A stretch of DNA of 59,410 bases, from NCBI GenBank assembly GCA_945607565.1, contig CALYZD010000004.1:1-59410 (forward strand), read 5' to 3'. This DNA is from an uncultured Bacteroidales bacterium. GTDB lineage: Bacteria > Bacteroidota > Bacteroidia > Bacteroidales > Marinilabiliaceae. A model generated the notes under the pieces. It worked only from the letters and a program-made list of their open reading frames with translations, was not told where the DNA came from and ran no database searches. This document shows positions 1 to 7,544 of this stretch, in pieces. Made by a program: the position numbers and the translations under genes. Numbering within the stretch: the first letter of the stretch is position 1; every line of letters begins with the position of its first letter.

Positions 1-692
1 TTGACGATGGAGACGTAGAGCATCCAGCCGATGCCGCCCGAAAGCGTCATCACCAAGATACTCATCAGGATGGCGAACACCAGCAGGGTGTAGGACAGCG
101 TGCGCACCTTGGAGGTGATGGCGCTGTTCATCTCGGAAAACATATTGTGAATCGACTCGGCCGTCGTGTTGATTTCCTTTTCAATCGACACGATTTCGCC
201 GTCGTTCTGAATCAGCATTTCGGCCTCCATCATTATCATCACGTCGTCGTAGGCTTCAAACGAACTGAGGCCGTTCATGATGGTGCGCTGGAGTTCGAAC
301 ATCTGGTGCGTCAGGTTTTCGACGCGGACGAGCGAGTCGCGGAAGGCGGGCGGGAAGCCTTCTTCGGTGCGGGCTTTGATGTTGGTCATCAGCGAGTCGA
401 ACTTGGTGTCGCAAATCTCGCGGAGCTTGAGTTTGTCGGGCGAGTCGGGCTGATGATCGATGTATACCCAGTTGACCGTCAGACGCTTGCTCTCGGCAAT
501 GTAGGCATTGAGCAGCTTGAGTTCGTTCTCGACCGGAGTGTATTCGTTCTCGATTTTGTTCTCCATGCTGCGCGTATATATCTGAATGCTGACTGTCAGA
601 ATGCCATTGAGCAGAATAAAGCCGAAGATGATTCCAAAGCCGGTTAGCAACTTCTGGCCGATGTTCAGATTGATTTTTTCTAACAACTTCAT
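1..692 (-). CDS. Membrane sensor protein, N-terminal part (probable sensor kinase)
   Basis: This gene is cut by the window edge, and about 230 codons are visible. Reading the minus strand from ATG at 692 gives MKLLEKINLNIGQKLLTGFG, then a first membrane segment, an extracytoplasmic helical region of about 150 residues rich in Glu, Asp and Asn, and a second membrane segment (near VFAILMSILVMTL) just before the edge. This is the usual front end of a four-helix-bundle sensor such as a histidine kinase or chemoreceptor-like protein. The output domain is not in the window, so the enzyme class is inferred. The gene lies 13 nt downstream of a YfiR-like periplasmic protein on the same strand, which suggests the two form a signalling pair. 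No Shine-Dalgarno sequence precedes the ATG. Confidence 0.6.
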   Translation of the reverse strand, partial: MKLLEKINLNIGQKLLTGFGIIFGFILLNGILTVSIQIYTRSMENKIENEYTPVENELKLLNAYIAESKRLTVNWVYIDHQPDSPDKLKLREICDTKFDSLMTNIKARTEEGFPPAFRDSLVRVENLTHQMFELQRTIMNGLSSFEAYDDVMIMMEAEMLIQNDGEIVSIEKEINTTAESIHNMFSEMNSAITSKVRTLSYTLLVFAILMSILVMTLSGGIGWMLYVSIV

Positions 693-705
693 TTTATTCT
701 ATTGT

Positions 706-1224
706 TTATAAGTTTATTGCAGCCGTCATCTGTTCGAGCTTGGCACTGAACTGGATGTTGGAGTCTGCGGCGTTCTTTTTGTGTAATTCAAATTTCAGTC
801 TTTCTTCGCGAACCACAAAATTAATCATGGAACCGTTTTTTGTTGCACCTTCGGTCTCGGTAATGATCAAAGTGTCTTTATTTTTTGTCTTGGCGGCAAT
901 GGCCTCGGCATTTCGGGTGTAATTCACATTGTTCGACACATATACGACCTGGCAATCCTGAAGTTCATCGACCGTCTTGAACTCCTTGATGACCACGGTC
1001 TGGAAGCCGAACTTCTTGCCGGCCGACTGCGTCTTCAGCCAATCGGCTATCTCCTTGTCCTTGATCACGCCTATCACGAAGTCACCCTGCCGTGCAGCGT
1101 CACTCCACCCGACATAACGGATAAAATTCAGCGTCAGCATCGCCTTGGCCTTGGCAACCGACTGCGCATGAGACGACGCAGCAAACGCTAACACCATCAC
1201 AATCAATATAATACACTTCTTCAT
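706..1224 (-). CDS. YfiR family periplasmic protein (DUF4154-like)
   Basis: The product has 172 residues. The start is placed at the ATG opening a clean signal peptide (MKKCIILIVMVLAFAASSHA) rather than at an ATG ten codons upstream. The mature part resembles YfiR/DUF4154 proteins: an early segment with KAKAMLTLNFIRYVGW, a central IGVIKDKEIADWL strand-helix, and a C-terminal GSMINFVVREERLKFELHKK segment. YfiR proteins are periplasmic modulators of membrane signalling enzymes, and in Bacteroidota they are often encoded beside sensor kinases. Here the partial sensor gene follows 13 nt downstream, so a shared operon and a regulatory role on that sensor are inferred. The family call rests on pattern recognition only. 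Confidence 0.65.
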   Translation of the reverse strand: MKKCIILIVMVLAFAASSHAQSVAKAKAMLTLNFIRYVGWSDAARQGDFVIGVIKDKEIADWLKTQSAGKKFGFQTVVIKEFKTVDELQDCQVVYVSNNVNYTRNAEAIAAKTKNKDTLIITETEGATKNGSMINFVVREERLKFELHKKNAADSNIQFSAKLEQMTAAINL

Positions 1225-1383
1225 ATCAAAAATATTTCTTAACCTCTTAGTCAATCTATTACGTCTTGCGTGCGTTTTTCGTTACACTCCATGTGCATGT
1301 CTAAGTCAAAATACGCATTTACGGCACAATATTAACAACTAAAATCTCAAATAAAACATTATTTTACGTTTATTACAAACAGC

Positions 1384-2325
1384 TCAATCATTTTTTGCAC
1401 ACTCGCGCAACAAGGCCCGGACGGCCGTGCGATCGGCGCGCAACTGCTGCACAAGCTGGTCGGCGTGGTCGAAGCGCCGCTCGTCGCGGATGCGGCCCGC
1501 AAACTCGATGCGGATGGACTTGCCATAGAGATTTTCGCCGCAGTCGATCAGGTGCGCCTCGACGGTCAGCGGCTGATTGGGCGCAAAGGTCGGGCAGGTG
1601 CCGATGTTGAGCATCGTGTCGTAGGTGCGGCCGGCCACCGTGGCGAAGCAGGCGTAGACGCCCGCGCCGGGCAGCAGCTTGCCGGCACTGTCGGGCCTGA
1701 CGTTGGCCGTGGGGAAGCCCAACGTCCGGCCGATGCCGCGCCCGTGCTCCACCATGCCGCACAACGAATAGCGTCGGCCCAGCAGCGCATTGGCACGACC
1801 TATGTCGCCTTGGCACAGCAGGTTGCGGATGACCGACGAACTGCACTCGACCTGCCCGTCGGCCCACGACGTGGCGCGGACTATTGATATTCCGCAGGCA
1901 GCGGCCGACGCCTTGAGCGACTGGTCGTCGGGGTGCGGACCGGCGCCGAAGCGATGGTTGAAGCCCACCAGCAGGGTGCGGACGCCCATCCGGTCTGCCA
2001 GCACCTGCTCCATGAACTGGCCGGGAGTGTGGCGCGACAGCTCGCGATCGAACGGGATGACCACCAGATGCTCGACGCCAAGGCTCGCGATGAGCGCCGT
2101 CTTCTCGTCCTGAGTGGTCAGAAAACGAAGGTCGTCCACACTGGAAATCACCGACTTGGGATGCGGCCAGAAGGTGATAACGGTCGACTGCCCATGCTCG
2201 GCGGCCGACAGTCTGATGAGCTCGGAAATGAGATGGCGATGCCCGTTGTGAACGCCGTCGAACATGCCCATTGTGGCCACAGGATGCCCAACGTCAAAAT
2301 TATTTATGTCGGTATGAATTTGCAC
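1384..2325 (-). CDS. ribF: Bifunctional riboflavin kinase / FAD synthetase
   Basis: This cytoplasmic enzyme makes FMN from riboflavin and FAD from FMN. The N-terminal FAD synthetase half shows MGMFDGVHNGHRHLI (nucleotidyltransferase HxGH-type motif), FWPHP, GFNHRFG and SSSVIRNLL. The C-terminal riboflavin kinase half shows GRGIGRTLGFPTANV and GVYACF. The open frame extends upstream to 2436, but those codons are non-homologous. A GTG at 2325 gives 313 residues, close to the usual length of about 310, so I chose it. It stands alone between the YfiR-like gene and the DUF3108 gene, behind a hairpin terminator at 2415-2442. Confidence 0.9.
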   Translation of the reverse strand: MQIHTDINNFDVGHPVATMGMFDGVHNGHRHLISELIRLSAAEHGQSTVITFWPHPKSVISSVDDLRFLTTQDEKTALIASLGVEHLVVIPFDRELSRHTPGQFMEQVLADRMGVRTLLVGFNHRFGAGPHPDDQSLKASAAACGISIVRATSWADGQVECSSSVIRNLLCQGDIGRANALLGRRYSLCGMVEHGRGIGRTLGFPTANVRPDSAGKLLPGAGVYACFATVAGRTYDTMLNIGTCPTFAPNQPLTVEAHLIDCGENLYGKSIRIEFAGRIRDERRFDHADQLVQQLRADRTAVRALLRECAKND

Positions 2326-2414
2326 TGAATGAAATTTGTGTGCAAAATTAAAATTTTTGCACTGAATGACGCCATGTCCGGCCGCGCGCCACGGCGAAGA
2401 CGCCGCAAAACAAA

Positions 2415-2442
2415 GAGGCCATGCCATCGTCGGCACGGCCTC
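2415..2442 (-). terminator. Hairpin terminator downstream of the DUF3108 gene
   Basis: An inverted repeat has arms GAGGCCATGCC and GGCACGGCCTC (one mismatch) around a 6-nt loop. On the minus strand it is followed by TTTGTTTTG, which fits intrinsic termination of the leftward transcript. On the plus strand an AAAAA run follows. The 375-nt gap between ribF and the DUF3108 gene (2326-2700) holds only this hairpin and AT-rich sequence. I saw no other gene there. Confidence 0.65.
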
Positions 2443-2700
2443 AAAAACTATTCCTTATTTGGAACGTCTGATCAAGGGAAAGGGGTAATAAAAACGGCCA
2501 CAAACATACTAAAAGTTACATTAGTTTGCATTATTTAAGATAACTTTTTGGTGAAATTCGCACCTGCGTTTATATTCCTCTGATTGATTGATATTTCAAG
2601 ATACTTCACTATCGTAATAAAATCATCTTGTGAATAAATATTTAACGAAACGCTTTCGGAGATTCAAAAAATTAACAACCTCATCACGCGGCCGAAACGG

Positions 2701-3489
2701 TCATTTGACGGTTTTGAGCGGATATTTGAGACCCTGATAGCGCGACAGTTCGCAGTAGAACGAACCCACCACAAGGTTGAACCGGATGGCGATGGGCAGC
2801 CGGTTGTCGTCGCGGCTGATCCAGACCTGCATGTCGTCCTCGGTCTTGAACGAGCGCCCGACCTCGGTGATGGGCGAGAACTTGTAGCATTCGACCTTGC
2901 CGAAGTCTGTCTTGACGACGTCGAGGCCGCGATATTTGATGCGGAGCGGATAGATTTCGCCGGCGAAATAGGTGACATAATATATGGTGTCGCCCGTCTG
3001 CAGATCGTCGTTGAAGGTGTTGTTGCGCGCATGATAGAACGCCGACACCACGTCGTAGATGCCCTCGGGCACGGGCTGCGTCCCCTTTTTGATGGTGTGG
3101 ACCTGGTTGGAGTCGCGGTCGTAGACAATCTCGTCGTAGTAGCGATAGCGGCCCTCGCGGATGTTGCGCACGGCCTTGTCGGGCAGCTCGGTCGCCTGGT
3201 CGACGTAGCTCTCGTAGGTGTCGCGCACCTTGAAAAAAACGTCGGGCAGGCCGGTCGTGAAGCCGCCGCACACAATGTGCCACAGCGTCTTGGAGCCTAT
3301 CACGGTGTCTGTCACTGTGAATCGGCACTCGCCGCCCTTGATGAAGCCGTAGCCGACATTGTAGCGCAGAGTCTCTCCGGATTGATAGGAGCGGAAGCCC
3401 GACGTGCCGCTGCCGGTGATCAGCCGCTGAGCCGCAAGCTGGGCCGTGGCCGCGAACGTCAGAATTAGAAAAGACAAGATGATTCGCAT
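2701..3489 (-). CDS. DUF3108 domain secreted protein
   Basis: The product has 262 residues with a Sec signal peptide (MRIILSFLILTFAATAQLAA). The mature protein begins with a GETLRYNVGYGFIKGGECRF-like strand, then SFYHARNN-like and DTIYYVTYFAGEIYPLRIKY segments, and ends with MQVWISRDDNRLPIAIRF and a short VGSFYCELSRYQG tail. This arrangement (a GE.L.Y.V.Y...KAG start and a W.S.D..RLP.....  end) matches the DUF3108 family of exported beta-rich proteins of unknown function. It lies 99 nt downstream of tsaB on the same strand, so co-transcription with the glycosyltransferase and tsaB is likely. No enzymatic role can be assigned. Confidence 0.75.
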   Translation of the reverse strand: MRIILSFLILTFAATAQLAAQRLITGSGTSGFRSYQSGETLRYNVGYGFIKGGECRFTVTDTVIGSKTLWHIVCGGFTTGLPDVFFKVRDTYESYVDQATELPDKAVRNIREGRYRYYDEIVYDRDSNQVHTIKKGTQPVPEGIYDVVSAFYHARNNTFNDDLQTGDTIYYVTYFAGEIYPLRIKYRGLDVVKTDFGKVECYKFSPITEVGRSFKTEDDMQVWISRDDNRLPIAIRFNLVVGSFYCELSRYQGLKYPLKTVK

Positions 3490-3588
3490 AGCATTTCCAA
3501 TTTTATGGGTTGATTTGGAAATGCCAATGTATTAAACAATGTGCAGATTTTTGCCAAAATATTGCACGAACATCGGCGCAGAGCGCGC

Positions 3589-4272
3589 TCAGAACACTTT
3601 GTTCTTGGGCTTGGTGGCCACAAAGTCTTTGAGATAGAACGGCTCAAAGTAGGCCGTGTCGACAAAGTCGCGAGCCTCGAAGGCGGCACAGGCAAGGCCT
3701 GCCATGGAGGCGGCCAGCGGATGGACGTCGGACAGAAAACGTGCGTTGGGCAGGTCGAGAACGGAACTGCACTTGCCGGCACCCGAACCGGCAAAGCAGA
3801 GCCCCGGAGCCGCCGCGAGTTCGGCAAACGAGTCGGGCTCCACGACGAGCGCACGGGCCGGACTGAGTTCGCGAAGCTGCGAGTCATAGATGGCGGTGTA
3901 GACCTCCATGCGGCGCGCATCTATCATTGGCACAATCGTTTGGGCATCGGCACAGACCTCCGCCACGGCCGCAGCCAGAACCCTGAGCGTGCTGATGGCA
4001 ATCAGTGGTCTGGAGAGCGAATAGCACAGACCCTTAGCCGTGCTGACGCCAATGCGCAGACCCGTGTACGAGCCCGGCCCGCAGCTGACGGCCACGGCGT
4101 CGATGTCGCGCAGCGGGTCGATGCCCTGCACGGCAAACAGGCGTTCGATGAGCGGCGTGAGGCTTGAGGCGTGGGCGTTGCACTCGAAAAGTTCGAGGTG
4201 CGCCTCGGCACGGCCGTCGCGGCAGAGCGCGGCCGAGCATACTGTGGTTGAAGTGTCGATACAGAGTATCAT
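3589..4272 (-). CDS. tsaB: tRNA threonylcarbamoyladenosine biosynthesis protein TsaB
   Basis: TsaB is the non-catalytic partner of TsaD in making t6A37 in ANN-decoding tRNAs. The 227-residue product starts MILCIDTSTTVCSAAL (ASKHA-fold phosphate-1 loop) and carries the diagnostic CGPGSYTGLRIGVSTAKGL motif near residues 64-82, then VPMIDARRMEVYTAIYD. The length is normal for the family. The start codon overlaps the stop of the upstream glycosyltransferase by 4 nt (ATGA), so the two genes are translationally coupled. tsaD, tsaC and tsaE are not in the window. Confidence 0.93.
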   Translation of the reverse strand: MILCIDTSTTVCSAALCRDGRAEAHLELFECNAHASSLTPLIERLFAVQGIDPLRDIDAVAVSCGPGSYTGLRIGVSTAKGLCYSLSRPLIAISTLRVLAAAVAEVCADAQTIVPMIDARRMEVYTAIYDSQLRELSPARALVVEPDSFAELAAAPGLCFAGSGAGKCSSVLDLPNARFLSDVHPLAASMAGLACAAFEARDFVDTAYFEPFYLKDFVATKPKNKVF

Positions 4273-5096
4273 TGTTCCGATTGATTATGCTCCTTGATTC
4301 CGAACGGCGTCGCGACCACGCCCGTGCGCTTCGACTGCGCAATCATGCCACGGTTGAAATCAATCGACTCCTTGGTTTTGTAGGGACGGTCGTGGTAGAG
4401 ATGGACAACGACGGCCGAATGCCGACGCTGCACGGGGCGTATCCCATTGTTGACCAGCCGGATACCAAACTCACGATCTTGCCCGCCATAGCGCATCCGC
4501 TCGTCGAAGCCGTTGGCGGCGATGATGTCCGCGCGCCAGCCCGACGAGTTGCAGCCGTTCCACGTGTCGTGGGCGGTGGTGATGGCGTCGAACAAGGCCG
4601 AGAGGCGTCTGCCGCCAATCAGTTTGGTGCATTTGAGCGTGAAAGGCAAGCCATTATGTCTGAGCCATTTATAATCAAAAACGCGACACTGGTCGACATC
4701 GTCCTTGGTGATAGCCTCGCTGATCTGGGACGACAGACGGAAATATCCGCCCGAAACGTAGCGGCCGGGCCGAGCATTGCGGCAGTGAACCTCCACAAAG
4801 TCGGGGCGCGGAATGCAGTCCTGGTCGGTGAAAATCAGATAGTCGGCAGTGGAGGCAATGACGGCCTTGTTGAGAATGCGCGACTTGCGGAAGCCGCGAT
4901 CCTCGTGCCAGACATGGCGCAGCGGCAGGCGGTCGGCAAAAGACTGGATGAGCCGGCGCGTGTCATCGGTCGAGCCATCGTCGGCAATTATTATTTCGTC
5001 CGGGCGGACGGTCTGGTTCAGGTAACCCCACAGCGTCTTTTCGAGCCACGCGGGTTTGTTATACGTCGAGATGATTACGCCGATGCTGAAATTCAT
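4269..5096 (-). CDS. Family 2 glycosyltransferase
   Basis: This 275-residue protein has a GT-A fold. The start is set at the ATG opening MNFSIGVIISTYNKPAWLEK rather than nine codons upstream. Visible motifs are VIISTYNKP, DEIIIADDGSTDDT (nucleotide-sugar binding), YLIFTDQDCIPRPDFVE (the DxD-type metal site, here DQD) and GWRADIIAANGFDERMRYGGQDREFG, which is typical of the galactosyltransferase-like C-terminal extension. There is no membrane segment, so it probably acts at the inner face of the membrane on a polysaccharide or lipid-linked substrate that cannot be named. It is coupled to tsaB by ATGA, and its upstream region contains the 11-bp repeat array. Confidence 0.85.
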   Translation of the reverse strand: MNFSIGVIISTYNKPAWLEKTLWGYLNQTVRPDEIIIADDGSTDDTRRLIQSFADRLPLRHVWHEDRGFRKSRILNKAVIASTADYLIFTDQDCIPRPDFVEVHCRNARPGRYVSGGYFRLSSQISEAITKDDVDQCRVFDYKWLRHNGLPFTLKCTKLIGGRRLSALFDAITTAHDTWNGCNSSGWRADIIAANGFDERMRYGGQDREFGIRLVNNGIRPVQRRHSAVVVHLYHDRPYKTKESIDFNRGMIAQSKRTGVVATPFGIKEHNQSEQ

Positions 5097-5120
5097 TGTC
5101 TTTATTTCCTTCCGATGGTG

Positions 5121-5128
5121 CAAATGTA
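5121..5128 (-). promoter_or_regulatory. Bacteroidota-type -7 element before the glycosyltransferase
   Basis: On the minus strand the sequence reads TACATTTG, a full match to the TAnnTTTG -7 consensus, 25 nt upstream of the chosen ATG. The nearest TTTG upstream (5155-5158) is 26 nt away, longer than the usual 19-21 nt, so the -33 element is weak or absent. It would drive the glycosyltransferase-tsaB-DUF3108 unit. Confidence 0.45.
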
Positions 5129-5250
5129 GCGTATTTCGTGCGGCCGTCGCTGTGCAAACCGTTTTTTTTGAAACAATGCCGGCCAGGCCGACAATCAGGC
5201 CGACCGACCGCTCCGAACATTCATTGCAGATTTTCGGGCCGACAGCCCTT

Positions 5251-5640
5251 CAATCAACACCATTTTCACACGATTTGCACAAGTTTGCAACAGCGAATGG
5301 ATGCATATAAACAAATTATCAACAATCTTCGGGAATCGAACGATGGATTTCAAGATGTTTTGAACAGAGAACAAACATCTTTTTAAGACGATTCGAACAC
5401 ATTATCGACAGCATCCGAACAAGTTTTTAACCGCTTATCAACAATGATTGACTTCTACGATTTTGAACACGATTTGCACAGATTATAAACTGCGAATAAC
5501 ATCTATTCAACAACAAACCAACATCATTCGAACAAATCAGTGTGGAAAATATTGGCTCAGACAAGACAAGAAAGTGAACTGAACATGTTTTAAACAACGT
5601 TTGAACGGTGATTTAGCATCGTTTAAACACGTTTTGAACA
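5251..5640 (+). repeat. Array of about 28 DnaA-box-like 9-mers at 11-bp period
   Basis: This non-coding block fills most of the 600-nt gap between the MBOAT and glycosyltransferase genes. Degenerate 9-mers with consensus TTTTGAACA are all on the plus strand. They start at 5251, 5262, 5273, 5284; 5305, 5316; 5347, 5358, 5369, 5380, 5391, 5402, 5413, 5424, 5435; 5461, 5472, 5483; 5493, 5504, 5515, 5526; and 5577, 5588, 5599, 5610, 5621, 5632. Within each run the step is exactly 11 bp, i.e. a 9-mer plus a 2-bp spacer. Individual units include TTATCAACA (twice), TTATCGACA, ATTTGCACA (twice), ATTCGAACA (twice) and TTTTGAACA (three times). TTATCAACA differs from the DnaA box TTATCCACA at one position. 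The block is AT-rich in a GC-rich setting and contains stops in all frames. An array of DnaA sites is the best reading; other DNA-binding proteins remain possible. Confidence 0.75.
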
Positions 5641-5699
5641 CCGGCTGTGAAAAAACCGCGAGTGCGCAGAGGAGAGGCTTTGCGGAATCAGCTCAGGCA

Positions 5700-7544
5700 T
5701 CAGAACTGGAAATAGATGAACTTCTGTAGGTCGGCCGTAACAAACTGATAAACAACAAATACTACCAACACCACCACCAGAGCCATCAGCGGCAGAGGCA
5801 GCGAGGCAAAAGCCAGACGATAGCGCCGCTTGAGCCTCTCGGGCAGCCAGTGAATGACCATTCCGGCCACGATGAGCAGCAGCACCGGCGCGTACTCCGA
5901 CAGCATGTTGGGCAGCTGCGCCATGTTCCACCGGCCGCCAATCTGATTCACCATGTCTTTGGCTGTGTTCCATGCAGTTGTGTTAGCTTCGGCAGGATTG
6001 AGGTTGGAGCCCGAACGAAAAAAGAGGCGCGTGAAAGTGATGAAGACGAACGTCTGCGCAATGGCCCACGCCGTGCCGAGCCACCCGAGTGCAAACGGCA
6101 GGCGCAGAAGCGCATAGATGGCGCGCACCACCGTGCCGACGGCGATGCAGCCAAGCCAGATGGTGCCGATGTTGAAAATGGGCTGTCCGGTGCTGCTGGC
6201 CAGCAGCCACATCAGCAGCCACAGAGCCGCTATCAGCCCACAGCGGGCCAAGTGCCCGAGCGGCCGCCATATCTTGAACACTATCATTCCCAGACCGTTG
6301 AGCCCGCCCCAAATCACAAAGTTCCAGCTGGCACCGTGCCACATGCCGCCAAGCAGCATCGTGTTCATCGAGTTGATGTTGGTGGTGATGGCTTTGCGCC
6401 GGCCGGGAGCCATCACAAAGACTATGGCAAGCGTGGCCACCACGCTCAGCACAACCACCGCCACCCAGACGTTGCCGCTGAGCACGGTGCCCACCACGGC
6501 CGCCCCGATTATGACGGCATAGGTCCCCGCCGAGGCGCGACGGTTGCCGCCCATCGGGATGTAGAGATAGTCCTGCAGCCACTTGGAGAGCGATATGTGC
6601 CATCGCTTCCAGAAGTTGCCGGCGTTGGGCGCCTTGTAGGGCGAATTGAAGTTGCGGGGCAGATAGAATCCCATCAGCATGGCCACGCCGGTTGCTATGT
6701 CGGTGTAGCCCGAAAAGTCGGCGTAGACCTGAAGCGAGTAGCCGAAGAGCGCGGCCAGATTTTCGAAGCCGGTGAACATGGTGGGATTGGCAAAGACACG
6801 ATCGACAAAATTGACGGCTATGTAGTCGCTCAGGATGATCTTCTTGGCCAGGCCGTTGATAATCCAGAACACGGAGATGCCGAACTGCCGCCGACCAAGG
6901 AAAAACGGCCGGTGCAGCTGTGGCATGAACTCGTTGGCGCGCACGATGGGCCCGGCCACCAGCTGCGGGAAGAACGACACGTAGAAACCGTAGTCGAGCA
7001 CGTTGACCACGGGCAGGATGCGGCGCCGGTAGATGTCCATCAGATAGCTGATGCACTGGAAGGTGAAGAACGATATGCCGACGGGCAGCAGGATGTAGTC
7101 GATGCTGAAGCGCGGCGCGCCGCACAGCAGGTTGCCGGCCATGGCCACATAGTCGACCACCTCGACGGTGATGCCGAAAAGGTCGTGGAGCATCGCCGCG
7201 AAAAAATAGGCGTACTTATAATAAAAGAGCACGGCCAGGCTCGAAGCAATGCCCGTGGCCAGCCAGAGCGTGCGCCAGCGACCGGCCGAGCGGTGGATGA
7301 GCCGCCCGAAGATGTAGGACATGGCCACCGACGCTATCAGGATGAGCGTGAAAAGTCCGCTCGTCTTGTAGTAGAAAAAGATGCTGACAAAGAACAGGAA
7401 CGCATTGCGCATCAGCACTTTGTTGCCCATCATACTGAAGACGGCGAACACCGTGGCAAAGAATGCCCAGAAGTAGAACTGCGTGAAGAGCAGCGGCGAG
7501 TTTGCGTCGAATGCAAACGTGTTTTTCAGAAAATCGATCAGCAT
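5700..7544 (-). CDS. MBOAT family membrane-bound O-acyltransferase
   Basis: This 614-residue protein has about a dozen hydrophobic segments. Family signatures are LPVGISFFTFQCISYLMDIY, SFFPQLVAGPIVRANEFMPQ, FSGYTDIATGVAMLMGFYLP, NFWKRWHISLSKWLQDYLY and GGMWHGASWNFVIWGGLNGL. The last holds the conserved histidine of AlgI/DltB-type O-acyltransferases. Such proteins move acyl groups across the inner membrane onto surface or periplasmic glycans, with an SGNH partner completing the transfer. Two SGNH-like genes lie directly upstream, and the start overlaps the stop of the nearer one by 1 nt. At about 614 residues it is longer than AlgI (about 520), because of a C-terminal hydrophobic extension. 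The polysaccharide substrate is unknown. Confidence 0.9.
   Translation of the reverse strand: MLIDFLKNTFAFDANSPLLFTQFYFWAFFATVFAVFSMMGNKVLMRNAFLFFVSIFFYYKTSGLFTLILIASVAMSYIFGRLIHRSAGRWRTLWLATGIASSLAVLFYYKYAYFFAAMLHDLFGITVEVVDYVAMAGNLLCGAPRFSIDYILLPVGISFFTFQCISYLMDIYRRRILPVVNVLDYGFYVSFFPQLVAGPIVRANEFMPQLHRPFFLGRRQFGISVFWIINGLAKKIILSDYIAVNFVDRVFANPTMFTGFENLAALFGYSLQVYADFSGYTDIATGVAMLMGFYLPRNFNSPYKAPNAGNFWKRWHISLSKWLQDYLYIPMGGNRRASAGTYAVIIGAAVVGTVLSGNVWVAVVVLSVVATLAIVFVMAPGRRKAITTNINSMNTMLLGGMWHGASWNFVIWGGLNGLGMIVFKIWRPLGHLARCGLIAALWLLMWLLASSTGQPIFNIGTIWLGCIAVGTVVRAIYALLRLPFALGWLGTAWAIAQTFVFITFTRLFFRSGSNLNPAEANTTAWNTAKDMVNQIGGRWNMAQLPNMLSEYAPVLLLIVAGMVIHWLPERLKRRYRLAFASLPLPLMALVVVLVVFVVYQFVTADLQKFIYFQF

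Noticed and set aside
5056-5386. Short open frames across the 5' part of the 11-bp array
   Set aside because: They are not in phase with any repeat-encoded peptide, and the array has a period not divisible by three with many stops further on.
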